From Haberlea rhodopensis (taxonomy: Eukaryota; Streptophyta; Magnoliopsida; Lamiales; Gesneriaceae): 64,000 nucleotides of DNA. Position numbers and translations under genes: made by a program. Of this stretch, positions 22,426-34,443 are shown one piece after another. The notes under the pieces are model-generated. The model ran no database searches. It was not told the DNA's origin and worked only from the letters and a program-made list of their open reading frames with translations. The stretch lies in NCBI GenBank assembly GCA_907163345.1, contig CAJQUN010001202.1:28049-92048 (forward strand), given 5' to 3'. Positions within the stretch are counted from its first letter, which is position 1. Each line of letters begins with the position of its first letter.

Positions 22426-23595
22426 TGTTGAAGATTTTCTTAGGATAAATATATTGTATTTTGAATAATAAATTAAATCTGATCATATTCCTAGATGTAG
22501 GAGATAAAAGTCGGTTGTTTAGAGTTTATGCACATAAGGAAACTACATAATATATTTTGTATATATAGGAGTGATGAGAAATAAAACATGAATATATGTG
22601 TCTACAGAAGAGATATGTTTTGGATATCTTGAAAGAAATGAGGATGTTAGGTTGTAAACCGGTCGATAGTCCAAACATAAAGATGGGAGAAATAAAAGAT
22701 GAAAACCGGTTGAGAAAGGAAGAAATAATGCTCGGTGGATAAATTGATTTATCTCTACGAAACACGGCCTGCTATAGTTTTTTCAGTCAGTTAAGCAAGT
22801 CACCTAATGCATGCTACGTCTGAACAACATATGAGGGTTGTCTATCAAATTCTAAGGTACTTGAAAGGGACTCATAGGAAATGATTATTCTTCAAGAAAT
22901 CTGAAGAAAGATGGATTGGAATTTTTACTGATGTTGATAGGGCAAGATTAATAAATAATAGGAAATTAGGTAAGGTTACATGGAAAAGTAAAAAAATAAA
23001 CAATGGTGGAAAGAAGTAATACAAAAGCTGAGTTGAGATCAGTGGCGCGTGGAGTATGTGAAGTTTTATAATTGAGGATGATACTTGAAGAACTCAAGAT
23101 GCCTATAAGAATGACAACAAGGCTACAATCAACATTTCTCATAGTCCAGACCCATGATCTTACCCAGCATGTAGAAGTATATCGACACTTTATCAAATAA
23201 AAATCGATGAAGGGATAATTTGTATTGTTCATGTCCCAATAGTCGAGCAATCAGTTGATATTCTAACGATCGATGAAGGGATGATTTGTATGGTTCATGT
23301 CCCAAAAGTCAAGCAATCAGTTGATATTCTAACGAAGGGCTTACTTTCGTCTATTTTTAAAAAAATGTGTGGATACTCTTGTAAAGTACAGTTTGAGGGG
23401 GGTGTTGAAAATTTTGTTATGATAAATATATTGAATTTTGAATAATAAATTAAATCTGATCATACTTCTAGATTTAGGAGATAGAGTCGGTTGTTTAGTG
23501 TCTGTACATAAGAAAACTACATCTGGTATTATATATATATAGGTTTTGACGTCTTTAATAAAATATACATGTTTCCATCCTTTATTTCGAGTCTA
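22426..23595 (+). mobile_element. Internally deleted Ty1/copia element
   Basis: Two related LTR starts are seen, tgttgaagattttcttagga at 22426 and tgttgaaaattttgttatga at 23403, both followed by gataaatatattg..tttgaataataaattaaatctgatcat. Between them lies the C-terminal part of a copia polyprotein, in broken frames: LGCKPVDSP, EQHMRVVYQILRYLKGTHRK near 22825-22885, WIGIFTDVDRA, then AEAEL-like text and the final HVPIVEQSVDILTKG region near 23240-23340. These are the RT tail and RNase H. Gag, integrase and most of RT are missing. A target duplication was not settled. Confidence 0.65.
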
Positions 23596-23806
23596 TGGTA
23601 ATTTACTCATTTGCCCATCCTGTTTGCAAAACATAGCAAACTATTCCCACATGAAGTGTTTTGCACATATTCACAAACCACGGTAAGGTAAATTGTTTAT
23701 TTCAAAACATCGGGGTAAACTGTCTATTTCGAAAACCACATGGAGTAAACTGTTTATTTTCAAATCACATTTTTGTAAACCCCATATTAGAAAAATCACC
23801 TCAGAT
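23596..23806. repeat. Self-complementary dispersed repeat, copy 2 of 3
   Basis: Same family as 14926-15265 (cacatattcacaaaccac, ggggtaaactgtctatttcg, cacatggagtaaactg). It abuts the copia remnant directly, so its left part may have been lost. Confidence 0.5.
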
Positions 23807-26800
23807 TCGTTGCCAAAACTTTTTTTCTGATTTTTATGCTATTTTATGATGTTCATTAAAAAATACATATAAGACATTCACAAGTGATTATAGATTGTAC
23901 TACAATCATAGTATGAGGGGCATCTAATAGGGATATATCATATAGCCTAGGTTCGATAAATTACAAGAAGAAATTAGTAGACTTTGAAAACACGAATTTT
24001 GGAAGTTCAATGATTTATTGGAAATCCTTTTCTTGGACGGGAAAAAGGATTTGATTCTGTTTTGGAAGGATTGGTCGATGAAATATAAACAAGAGCGGGA
24101 ATTTCGTGACATTCCAAATGGGGGTCAAATTTGAATAGTTGTGCAAGTGAATGAATCGATTTCACTCTAATTTGATGTACTACGAATACAAAATCACTCT
24201 ACAGGATTTGAACACGTGCGTGCCTTTACGAAGATAGGGCTACTGTGGAAAATACACAGATATATAAAGATTTGAAGAAAATTTGTATATCAAACTGCAT
24301 TTTATCTTGAATTTATCATATCTACATTTAAGGTGTATTCAAAAGGTACTTAAAGTCTTTAAAGTGCACGTACTTGACAGCCAAGGCACATGCTTTACTG
24401 CAGGGCAGAACCTTGGCTCGCATATAATAAGGTGAGAGGGCTGAGCAGCGATGAGCCTCAAGACTATAGGTGCACGCAGGGCACTGGATCTCACTCTAAA
24501 TAACCTGAATGTCTGACGGTGTGTGATGGGCTTCCTGCTTTGTGTGTTTGCATGTTCATCTTTCCTCAAATGTAATGTAAACGATTGATTGGGGTTTTAA
24601 TAACTATGTAAGAATAAAAACTCAAAACAAAATTCTTGATTGAATAATGAACAAGGAAAGATTGATATTTCCAGGAAAAGCATAACTGAACATCTCAAAC
24701 ATCTATCTACAGATGAAGTTTATATTATGGTTAACTGGATTAACTAGGAGTAACATAAGGCAAACCTTCTAAGGTCACTGATTTCTCAAACTCTTGAAAT
24801 AAAGATCAAAATGTCCTCAGGCTCAAGGTTACATTCTCCGTATCACGACAGTGAACGAAGTTCAATGAGATTTTTAAGAGCCTCATGAATGTGCATAGTG
24901 CATAGATCGGCTAACTCTCGTTGAATGAACATTAAGGTTTCGTATCTTTACTAGCATCAACTAGTTCTTAGAAAACTTGCTCTAGTATTTCCAAAGAAGT
25001 AGAGAAACTGGACGATAGATGAGTTAATCACAATGGTATCATTTGAATCTTGCAGCATGGTGTGCTAAAGCAACAATTCATGTTCATATGCGTGCGGTTC
25101 TGACACCATTCAAGAATCGAAGAATGAAACGAATCTAAGAATCTTGCAAAAAAAGGGGAAATTATTATTCTTGCCTTTGAGGACACAAAAGACTAAACAA
25201 AAGTGCTTCCTTGAAGCCCATAAAAATGAATAAGCAAGTATGCAGTGACTTCAATGAAGCAAACTTCAACTCATTACCATATCAGAAAGCAGAAATTAAG
25301 GAGGCTGCATTCCCTGCTGTCCTCCTATTCAATATCCAAACACAACTCTTTCAGTGTTTATAATTATCACATTCCTTCTACAAACTTTGTATATATAACG
25401 CATGCCATCTAAATGTAGATGCTTGTACTAAATAAATGTGCCAGAAAACGCTGCGTATACTATAGATTAAAAGTCGTTTAGAAACATCTTATTGACAAAA
25501 GAAACTGAAAAAATTTAGAGAAGGAAAACACTAAATGAGTCGCTGAATGAACTCAAACCAGACTAGCACCTAGAGGTGTTTCAATTCAATATCACACCAA
25601 CACCACAGATATAAGAGTTAATATTCCTTTCATCAGGGCAAGAAAGAAGCAAAAGAACTAGAAACTTATTGTTCTGCTAATCAATGTTTTTAAACATTAC
25701 GACAGATCAATTTGCAGTTAAGCAATTATTATTCTTAGCTAATGCACATCAGTTCTAGGACTCAAATAAGATTGGCCTGTTCATTTTTTCTATCCTGTAC
25801 TCTCTGAAGGGTATCATAATTTGTTTCCTCTTAGTTTGGACCTTAAAGACAAGCCACATCAACACCTCGGCATCCTCATTTTCTCTGCTCATATCATTCC
25901 CATCTTTTTATGACATTCAACCGCAAGCAAGAACTGATGTATGTGATTATTTTACGTCATTACATAATATACATTATTGAAGAAAAAACAAGTAGTAAAC
26001 AAAGAAGATGCTCCTTCCTTTTCCATCTTATTTGATGCTACTTCAATCCATTTATCCGATTAAACATTCTGAACAGTAGTATTTCTAAAGATTTGGCTCT
26101 AACTATTCTGAGAAACACATAAAAAGCCTAATCAATTTATCAACTACAGTCCACAACGTGAATGAAAAGTGGAGGAAGTAAAAGACTGATAACATCTAAG
26201 ATGTAAGAAATAGCTATTAGTTGAGCACAGCCCAAATTATATTTTTCCAGGAATCTTTATATTCACTAACTTATTTCTTCCACAGTTCCCATCATAGAAA
26301 CATTATATCAGACCAATAGATTTTCATTTTAGCCACTTATCTCTATACTCTCTTTATCTTGTCATCTATGATTTCTTCCGGTCTATCTCCAATAACTAAC
26401 AAGCAATGATCCTCTCGTAAAATTGCTTGTATCTTTATTTTCCACGACGTGAAATTTTTCCGTTTTATTTTTCTATCTCGAACCTTGTCACCATACTATC
26501 TGTAATAATTTGGTAGACTAAAAAATAAAATTGCCTCAATAAAAAATCTCAAAAAATATTTTTCGATGCGGAAGATTGGTCAAAGCTGCAACCACAAAGA
26601 AATTAGAATTTTTACAAACAAGGCTATGAGACTAGTGAACCTCAGCCACTTAGCACTTCAATCTTTACTTGAGTCACTAAGGAAAATTCCCAGGAAAGAC
26701 TGAGGGCAGTGATCGGTGATCCCAAATTGAAGTCCAAATGTATATATACTTTGATTAGATAATACGATGACATCAAAGCCATCTAGAAACACACAGTTTT

Positions 26801-26940
26801 TACACGCCCACATGTTCAGTCAAGTAAAAATCCAAAAACATGTGTGAAGTCAAAAATTTATTAAACTTATGAAGACCCGAATTAAATCTTGTTCACATGA
26901 AAATAAATATAAAGTTTTTTTTACATTTTCTGAAATACAT
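23807..26940. other. Long intergenic stretch, no gene recognised
   Basis: No convincing coding exon on either strand. The 24330-24580 segment is GC-richer and has a 76-codon minus-strand frame without a known domain. The 24600-26900 text is AT-rich with short frames only. It may include UTR or intron sequence of an unrecognised gene, but I cannot support one. Confidence 0.4.
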
Positions 26941-26954
26941 CTAGTATCGTTTAT

Positions 26955-27003
26955 ACACACACACACACATACATACACACACAGACACACACATGAACAC
27001 ACA
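26955..27003. repeat. (AC)n-rich microsatellite
   Basis: Imperfect AC/ATAC repeat (acacacacacacatacatac, then acacacagacacacacatg). Confidence 0.8.
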
Positions 27004-27189
27004 TCATAATCTTGATATTCCTATGACAAATATATGGTAATCACAATAAAATTAAATCAAATCTTGTTTATCCTAATAAAGATTTGAGCCCATTACGTGG
27101 TACACTAAACTAACAATTATTTTAAAAATAAAGGACTCCACGTAAACCAAGCTATGATACCACTTGTTGGTCCTACGTACGGTGTCAAG

Positions 27190-27800
27190 AGCTACCTCAA
27201 AATAGGAGAAAACTACCTCAAAAATAGCATTTCTAGACATTTGATGAATTAGGGAAACATATTTGGGATGAGTTAGAAATGGAGGAAGGGAGTTCTGTAG
27301 AGAGCTCCCCTCGTCTGAAAACACGCAACTCCTTTTTCTCCAATTCCTTTTCGGCCTTTTATCGCTGCTCATGTAATGTGAATGACAACTCATTCACATA
27401 AAATGCTCAACTACGGACATTTAATATTAAATGCAACCTGCCCATTTTCATTTTTTGGCCTACCAAAAAACGTAAGTAAACAAGATTGAAAAGATGTTGA
27501 CTATTTAATGTCAGTGAGCAGCTTTTGGTCAAAATAAAAGGCTAAAGATATCAAAAATAGAAATCTCTGAATATCGGATGAATTAGAGAAACTTTACTGA
27601 TGAGTTAGAAATGAGGGTGGGGAGCTCTATTTATAGAGAGCTGCACTCATCTGAAAACACGTAACGCGTTTTTCTTCGATTCCTTTACATACCTAAGGCT
27701 GCTCATTTAATGTGAATGGGCTGCAATTCCTCTACAAACCCAAGGCTGCTTGTTTAACGTGAATGACTACCCATTCACATTAAACGCTCAACTACTCACA
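27190..27800. repeat. Diverged direct duplication
   Basis: Two blocks, about 27190-27415 and 27545-27795, share phrases in the same order: 'atttctagacatttgatgaattagggaaac' against a diverged form, 'gatgagttagaaatg.gg', 'gagagct..ctcgtctgaaaacacg', 'gctgctcat.taatgtgaatg', 'cccattcacattaaacgctcaactac'. Probably two copies of one non-autonomous repeat, or an LTR pair. No coding frame. Confidence 0.5.
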
Positions 27801-28365
27801 GAACTTCATTGCAGCTGGCTATACATGCTAAGCAATTCAAGAAACAGGGAAAACATCATAATTTATACCTGAAAAAAAATTAGCAAGGCTAAAAAGATAG
27901 ATAGTACAAGAAGTGAAAAAAGAGAAACCCCAATGCTCCTACATAATAGAAATAGCTCAAGATATCTAAAGGTCAAATTTAACCCATAAAGATAGATCTA
28001 ACAAGTAAAAGATTACAAAGTTGAACAGCAAACCGCGGAGGGTATTTTAGTATATCAAGATTTCAAGTACTGCAGAACAATGTCGAACAAGAGGGCTTTG
28101 AATATGAGAAAGTTGCCTGCCAAGAAAAGATTTTGACAATCCCATTTGAATGAAGTAGGAAACTTGGTTAGATCACAGCCCAAATACCACATTTGAAAAC
28201 CAGTATGCCAGACTATACACAAGGACCGTCACAATCCTCATCACTGCATTGCTGCTCGTTTTCTCAATTGCAACAAGCACAATTTTCAAAATCAAGGACA
28301 CTATCCAATTATTAGATTAAAATTAAAAGTATAACCAATTCTTCTTGGAAGCAATATCCCTATTC
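27801..28365. other. 3' flank of the NYN gene
   Basis: AT-rich, with no ORF. It would hold the 3' UTR and polyadenylation signals of the minus-strand gene that ends at 28366. Confidence 0.4.
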
Positions 28366-29703
28366 CTATCCATAAAAAAAATATGCATCATCTCCTAATT
28401 CGTCTTCACTCTCCAAAAAGTAATCGCCATCTTCATCCTCATCACTATGAATAGAACTCCCAACTTTGAGATGATCTTCAACATTATCCATTCGATACAA
28501 TCTTGTTCCTACCCTATCAACTTCTTCCTCGTACTCTTCCTCCCCTTCAGAAAAGGCAGAAATTCTGAAACCATCAAACTCCATTCTCTGGACTAGATCA
28601 TCCAAACTCTGGTCATCACCATGAGCTTCCCCATCGAACTCGCTAATCGAAAAAACCTCACTTCTTTCGTCAAATTCCCTCCATCCTCTGCTCTTCAATT
28701 CCAAATCACTCTCCTTAATATCCCTATTCTCCACCCGAATCCACGGAACCCAAACATCGGCATACATGCCCAATGCTCGATCCCGATCCCCGATCACCAC
28801 TGTCCCCAACTTCGCCTCCTTTGCCTTCCTTAACATCTCCGAAAAATCAGAATCATCCGAAACCAACACAATCCAATCAACACCTCTGCTCATAGAATGC
28901 AGCATTTGCCTCTTCAAAGCCCAATCCGCGGCCTGTGGCTTATCCTCAACAGTCTTAACAAATACCCCAGCTCGCTTCAGCTCCTGAGCCAACCCGTAAC
29001 CGATTTTCGGAGTCAACAAACTGCGGGCCGCCGCATTGTACTTCTCATTCCCATCTATAAATCTCTCCTTGTACCGCTGACGTTTCTTCCCCTTCAAACT
29101 CCTCATTCTGTTCAACTTCTTCTGCCTCTCCCGCTCGTGCAACTGGCGGAAATGTTTCCTCAAATCCAAATTGGTCGTATATTTCCGCCCACAAACAGAG
29201 CAAACATACGGATCCGAGAGCGTGGAAATCCCTTTTCGTTCCATAAAATCCATACGCCGTCGTTCGTGGCGTTCTTCGACAACCCACTGAGGGAGGTGAA
29301 CAAAAGCGTGGCGATTCGCGTAGGCTGAAATATCGATTACTTCACCAAATTTCTGAGCTACCCCTTTGAGAGCCATAGCTGCCTCGAACGGCGGCCCATG
29401 AGGGGGCTTGTTGTCCAAATCCCACAAGACAACAACTTTCTTGTCCTTTGCTGCGTAAATTCCTTCCTTTGTCTTCACCATATCGATTTCTTTGTCCGCC
29501 ATGGAGGATTTGATTGGACGCCATTGACCCGGTGGTTTGTAAGATAATAAAATTACTCGTGGGTTGAAATTTGAGGGAGTTTTCAAAGAGTGGGATTCGT
29601 GTCTGACGAACGGGAATCCAGGGTTGAGGATGATGGGTTTAATGGAGTTGATGATTGCCATTGCTGTAGGATTTGATTCCCATTTTTCATTTTGAATTAT
29701 CAA
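28366..29703 (-). CDS. NYN-domain (PIN-like) C2H2 zinc-finger protein
   Basis: Single exon, 445 residues. Residues 90-130 carry the start of a NYN/PIN-like fold (VVVLWDLDNKPPHGPPFEAA). Residues 166-189 are a C2H2 finger (C168, C171, H184, H189; YVCSVCGRKYTTNLDLRKHF), which interrupts the fold. Residues 235-315 resume it (LKRAGVFVKTVEDKPQAADW; VLVSDDSDFSEML with acidic residues; GTVVIGDRDRALGMYADVWV). The C-terminal 100 residues are strongly acidic. This matches a plant family of NYN plus zinc-finger proteins thought to act on RNA. Catalytic acids D95, D284 and D287 are candidates. Residues 1-60 are basic and hydrophobic with few acids and could be an organelle transit peptide. A second Met at residue 15 is an alternative start. 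The gene lies about 100 bases downstream of the viral insert. Confidence 0.8.
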   Translation of the reverse strand: MIIQNEKWESNPTAMAIINSIKPIILNPGFPFVRHESHSLKTPSNFNPRVILLSYKPPGQWRPIKSSMADKEIDMVKTKEGIYAAKDKKVVVLWDLDNKPPHGPPFEAAMALKGVAQKFGEVIDISAYANRHAFVHLPQWVVEERHERRRMDFMERKGISTLSDPYVCSVCGRKYTTNLDLRKHFRQLHERERQKKLNRMRSLKGKKRQRYKERFIDGNEKYNAAARSLLTPKIGYGLAQELKRAGVFVKTVEDKPQAADWALKRQMLHSMSRGVDWIVLVSDDSDFSEMLRKAKEAKLGTVVIGDRDRALGMYADVWVPWIRVENRDIKESDLELKSRGWREFDERSEVFSISEFDGEAHGDDQSLDDLVQRMEFDGFRISAFSEGEEEYEEEVDRVGTRLYRMDNVEDHLKVGSSIHSDEDEDGDYFLESEDELGDDAYFFYG

Positions 29704-30521
29704 TCTGACAATAACTTTATTTTTTCTTTAACTTCTATTTTATTTTTTTATTTTTTGAAGAATATCTAACTTTTACTATGTTGGGAAATTCGAACTAAAT
29801 AATTTTGGGAAAATTACGGGCCGGTATACTTTGGTGAAACATAATCTATCCTAGTCCAGCGAAAAAACATTAGTTGACATAAGTCCATTCTAGGTTGAAA
29901 TGACTATAATAACCCCATGTGGTCCATTGTGGTCTAAGCGGTCCACGCGGTCCAACCAATCTTTAATAAACTTGCATTCTTAGCCTTTAGAAAATGTTTA
30001 AAGAACAAAACATGCCACAATATACTATTCATCATCGTTTTCATCCTAATATTTACCAAACAGAAACATTATATGAACATGAGATCCTTCAGTTTCTGTC
30101 ATCTTGAGATGAATCCCAAGAGCATACTTTTGCAAAGGACTCACAGTTTATATAACGTTCGTCTAATTATAATTCAACCCGATTTGAAGATCATGTTAAA
30201 AATAAATAAAAGGCCCAACATGCTTCCGTATTACAATAAAATTTTAGCAAACTGAAAAATACCATTTTGACCATAACGGCACCGGGTGAGGTGGGTCGCA
30301 ACTTCCACCAGTCGAAAACTTACTGCCTCCAGACTGTTTTACGAATGGCTCCTCACCATCCAACCTCAGCACACGGGCGAGGTTAGTCTGCCAGTTATCC
30401 GACTCCTTCAGAAACCGCACAACACAGCCCTAATTCGTTTCCTACCTTAGGGCGTAAGGTATATTCAAGATATAAAAAAGATTTAAAGAAATCTGGGAGA
30501 TAGCTGGGCAACAGCCTTATT

Positions 30522-30527
30522 TTTATT
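30522..30527 (-). terminator. Viral poly(A) signal AATAAA, copy 1
   Basis: AATAAA on the minus strand about 270 bases after the viral TATA box, conserved in copy 2 (57861-57866). It is the likely 3' end signal of the pregenomic RNA in the terminal redundancy. Confidence 0.5.
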
Positions 30528-30559
30528 CTGGAATACTTATAACATCTATTACATTAAAA

Positions 30560-30581
30560 CGTCTCCTTTTGGGAGGAGACG
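30560..30581 (-). other. Perfect hairpin in the viral leader
   Basis: CGTCTCC and GGAGACG arms around a TTTTGGGA-type loop, conserved base for base in copy 2 (57899-57920). It lies between TATA and AATAAA, so it would sit near both ends of the terminally redundant RNA. Confidence 0.55.
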
Positions 30582-30797
30582 GACTTGTTTAGCCTCTCAT
30601 ATAGATGAGGCTTGACTCAAGAACACATAAACTTAAAACCAACAGAACAATATTACAAATGTTTACAAAAGAAATAAAAGAAAGAAAGATTACCAAGCTA
30701 CGAAAGTTGAAATAATACAAAGCTTGGAGACTCTAAATTTATTTCTCAGAAAACTATGGAGAATTTTCGATGTCCTTAGCTTCCTGAATGAGTGCCC

Positions 30798-30805
30798 TTA
30801 TATAG
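30798..30805 (-). promoter_or_regulatory. Viral TATA box (35S-like promoter), copy 1
   Basis: TATATAAG on the minus strand after the last viral ORF, followed by GGCACTCATTCAGGAAGC. The same block occurs in copy 2 (58133-58140). Upstream (30840-30890) are repeated 'gtgcgcct' phrases and a CACGTG core. Transcription would run towards the NYN gene. Confidence 0.6.
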
Positions 30806-31014
30806 GCATGACTCCGGACTTCAAATGCGGATTCCAAATCTTGATAATTGTTGAGTGCGCCTGTGAGTGCGCCTTAACTTTCACGTGGTCTGGCATCGTT
30901 GTCCGGTTGTGCCAACTTTTCTCGTGAGTGGTCCATATTTTTTGTCTGAATGCGTTTGAACAGGATTCGCACTAACGTCTAATGGTCCACCTCTTTTCCT
31001 TTGTCGGGGAATCT

Positions 31015-32351
31015 TTACATTAGTGGTTTTTGTGGTCCCCGAGCTTTAGGAAAACGGGCTCTCTTGTCAGCAGGTCTTTTGTCTTTTCCTGCCTCTGATC
31101 TGTCGGGTTTGGATCGGAATCCTTTCCCGAACTCTGGTTCTTTCTGCTCCGGGCATGCTAGGCAGATATGATCAATCCATCGGCCAATGTGTGCCATGTT
31201 GCAGAATTTCCGGTAAGTCTCCTTTCCTGCCGGAATCTTGTTCTCCCAAAGAATTCTTCTCTTTGTTTCAAAGAGTTCTTCGGCAAATCTCGTGGAGGTT
31301 CCTGTCATGGAATTCAGCAAGAAAGTTCCATTGGCTGAATTCTGAAAGAACTTGAATGTGTATTTGACTTTGTCCATTTCAGTTAGACAAACCCAAAGAC
31401 CCCATGCTCGTCTGGTTGAAACTTCATCATCTGTGATAGTTCCTGCCAAAATTGGAATTCCTTCTGGTAGCGCCATTTTTATATTTTTCAGGGCGTTTCC
31501 ATCTGGTCTTCTCAGCTTGATAAAATGAAAAGCTTCAATGAAGCCTTTCTTTGCTGGTTCTGGAGCAGCACTGAAAAAATACAACTCCAAGATATCACCT
31601 CTGGCCAAATGTGGATTATTGGCCCAAGTCTCGTATACAGCTTCTCTGATCCATTTTGCTAATTTCGAAATTTCAGAGAAGGCTGGTGCCACAGTATAAA
31701 CCGAAGCTAGAGCTCCGAAATTATACCATTCCTGAACATCATTTGGATGGCTGCCTGGTTTCATCCAAACTCTCGGATATTTTCCGGAGATATCAACTAT
31801 TGATTTTTCTGGGTTGATACCTCGCCTGGTAATTAGTTTCTCCCAAGTGCGCTGGTAATCCTGCATAGGTGAAGAAACTAAATCGTCATTAGTTTGAACC
31901 TTAGACTTGCCAGTCATTGGCCTAAGATTCAACTCTCCCTCTTTTACCCCAGAGGTGCTGGGTTGACTTGAAGGTTCAGATTGTGATGACACCTGACCTT
32001 CAACATTCGCTTCAGCTTGTACATCCTCAAGGAATGCATCATCTGAAGCACTCGTGACAGGGGTACTTGAATCCTTGCCTCCGGGTTAGATGAGCCCCGT
32101 TCTCTAAACACTTCTTTTTGCCCTGTTGAAGGTGCTGCCTGAAGTATAGGCCCTTTCAAGACTTCAAACAAACGTTCGTGGTCCCGAAAGCATGCTCGTA
32201 TATAATCAGTAACAAGTTCCTGATCGGCTCGTTGAAGTCGTCCCGCGACCTCTGCATTGAGACAAAGAGTCCCAAAATCTCGTTCCAGGATCTCCAGGTT
32301 TTCCCTGAGATTCCTAACTCGCTTGAGGGTATCGCTAGTGTGTCCCTCCAT
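31015..32351 (-). pseudogene. Viral last ORF (transactivator/inclusion-body position), frameshifted
   Basis: The ATG at 32351 overlaps the polymerase stop by 17 bases. The first frame runs to about 31944. A frameshift near 32085 then moves the message into the frame open from 31992 to 31015 (325 residues), so the ORF is in two parts. The second part holds the conserved core with WYNFGALASVYTVAPAF and a basic C terminus rich in K and R. Its position and size fit the multifunctional transactivator/viroplasm protein that lets caulimovirid polycistronic RNA be translated. That identity rests on place in the genome, not on a motif I can prove. Copy 2 is broken at other points in the same ORF. Confidence 0.55.
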
Positions 32352-34443
32352 CTCGTGTTAAGAAATCTGCAAGAATATTTTTATCAGATTTCACAATGAC
32401 AATATCATAATCATAATATTGACACTCAGCTTGCCAACGTAAAAGTCTAGCCTTTTCTGGTTTTGATTCAATCTTATTTTTCAGAAAAGACTTAACACTC
32501 GTATTATCTATTTTTAAGATAAATTTCTTTGCAAGTAAAAATAATGGCCATTTTTTAAAAGCTTTTCGGACTGCAAAGAACTCCTTCTCGTTGATGTGCC
32601 ATCTGATAACTTCGTTGTTATCAAATAATCCACTGCAATATCTGCATGGCACTTCTCCTTCTGTTGTAACTTTCATGAGGACCGCAGCCCACCAATGATC
32701 ACTGGCATCTGTGTATAATACCAGTTCATCCTCGTCGTTTGGTATTGCGAGTTTTGGTAGTTGCCTGCAAACCTCCTTTAGCTGTTTAACAGCTTGTCTG
32801 TGATCTTCATTCCACTCAAACTTAACATCCTTTTTGAGTAGTGAACTGAACACCTTCCTGTGGTTTGCTAGATTGTTGATAAACATTCCAGCAAAATTAA
32901 CAACTCCTAAAAAACTCTAAAGTTGTTTTAAATCCTTGAGGTCGTCCGGATATCCTTGTACTTTTTCAACAATATGATTTTGTAGGATGATTCCAGATTC
33001 GTCGATCTCGATTCCAAGGAACTCGATCTGTCTTGTAGCAATTACTGCTTTCTTTTCGGAAAGCACCAATCCTTCCTTGTAACAAACGTCTGAGAAGATC
33101 TCCAGATGTTTAAGATGTTCTTTCATGTTTTTTGACGCTATGAGGATGTCGTCAATGTACACGAACATGAAGCTGAAGTAATCCTTGAAAAGATTATCCA
33201 TCTTCCTTTGATATATCTGGGGAGCATTTGCCAATCCCATTGGCATGACATTCCAGATATAATGTCCTTGTGGTGTGGAGAATGCTGTGAACTTTCTGCT
33301 TGCTTCCTCCATTTTAATCTGGTAGAAACCAGACTTGCAATCGAATTTGGAGAATACTTTGGCATTCTTGATGCTATTCACCAAATGTTCTCTGCTTGGG
33401 ATAAAATATCCATCGAACTCCAAGATTTCGTTGATCCCTTTATAGTTGATCACTAATCTCGGCTTTCCTCGTTTAATTTCTCCATGATTTCTTACCAGAA
33501 AACCAGGGCTGCTATATGGAGAAATACCTGCTGAGATTAACTTAAGGTCAAGATGCTCCTTAAGTATGCTCTGCATATCCTTCCGATCTTCTTGGTTCAT
33601 GGGGATCGGCCTGTACCTTACAAACTCATTTTCTTTTCCAGTTTTCACCTTTAAAGTAGCTCTGAGCTCATTTTTGTTCCACCATGCCAGTGGATCCTCG
33701 TTGTAGTTCCTACGAATCTTCCTTTTTACATCCTCTAGAGTGATTCGCTCTTCGAGGGTAGATTCAGGTTGTGGAACTTCTTCTCGTAAAGCATTTTTCA
33801 GTAGCAACAGGGTTTCTGGAGTTACTCTTTCCTCATCCTGTTCTCTGAAAGACATGTTATTAACCCAGTCAAAAGTTTGTGACTCCCTTTCACTAGGACC
33901 TTGTTGTCGGAACTGAAGAATTGCCTCTCCAAATTTCCGCTGATCTTTCATCTTTGGGTGTCGAAGTTTTCCTTCATCACCACGCTTGTTGCGAAAACGA
34001 ATAGGGAATTTTTGGTGAAACGCCTCCCGTAATCGTTGTACCAAAATCTTATGATCACATGGAGTTGTGAAAATAAGTCGTCTGGTTTCATTCTCTTGAG
34101 TGAATGTCTTGAACGTCTGTAGGAAATTGTTTCCTAACAGCATATCTGCACCTGTATCATGGAAATATATAGGTGGAGTTTTGACTTTGTACCATGGGGT
34201 ACCGCCTGCTCCGCCGAGAATTATTTCCGCTCCTTGGACTCCTTTATTAAGAATAAGGATTCGTTTGGAAAAGTCTCTTCCGGCAATGGCTGGTAATTTC
34301 TCACCAATGTCTTTGGGGAAGATTTCTCGCCTGGCAGTGCATATTCCAGCTCCTGAGTCAATGTAGGCTGCAAAATATTCTGCCCGGTACTTCTCATATA
34401 ACATCCCAATAGAGATGTATATTGAGAATGGACTGGTGGTCAT
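32335..34443 (-). pseudogene. Viral polymerase (protease-RT-RNase H), one internal stop
   Basis: The start is the ATG at 34443, joined to the movement-frame stop by an ATGA overlap; an in-frame upstream Met at 34503 exists. The frame has 703 codons with one in-frame TAG (32917-32919, codon 509). Domains: an aspartic protease with DSGA at residues 29-32; reverse transcriptase from about residue 290 with FSKFDCKSGFYQIKM, MPMGLANAP and YIDD at 429-432 (33148-33159); then RNase H (LVLYTDASDHWWAAV, KIDNTSVKSFL). The stop falls at the RT-RNase H junction. All signature residues seen are typical for Caulimoviridae. Confidence 0.85.

Noticed and set aside
22426..23595. Treating the copia remnant and the solo LTR as one element
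   Set aside because: LTR sequences differ, and the solo LTR has its own perfect target duplication followed by the PMD terminus before the copia LTR begins.
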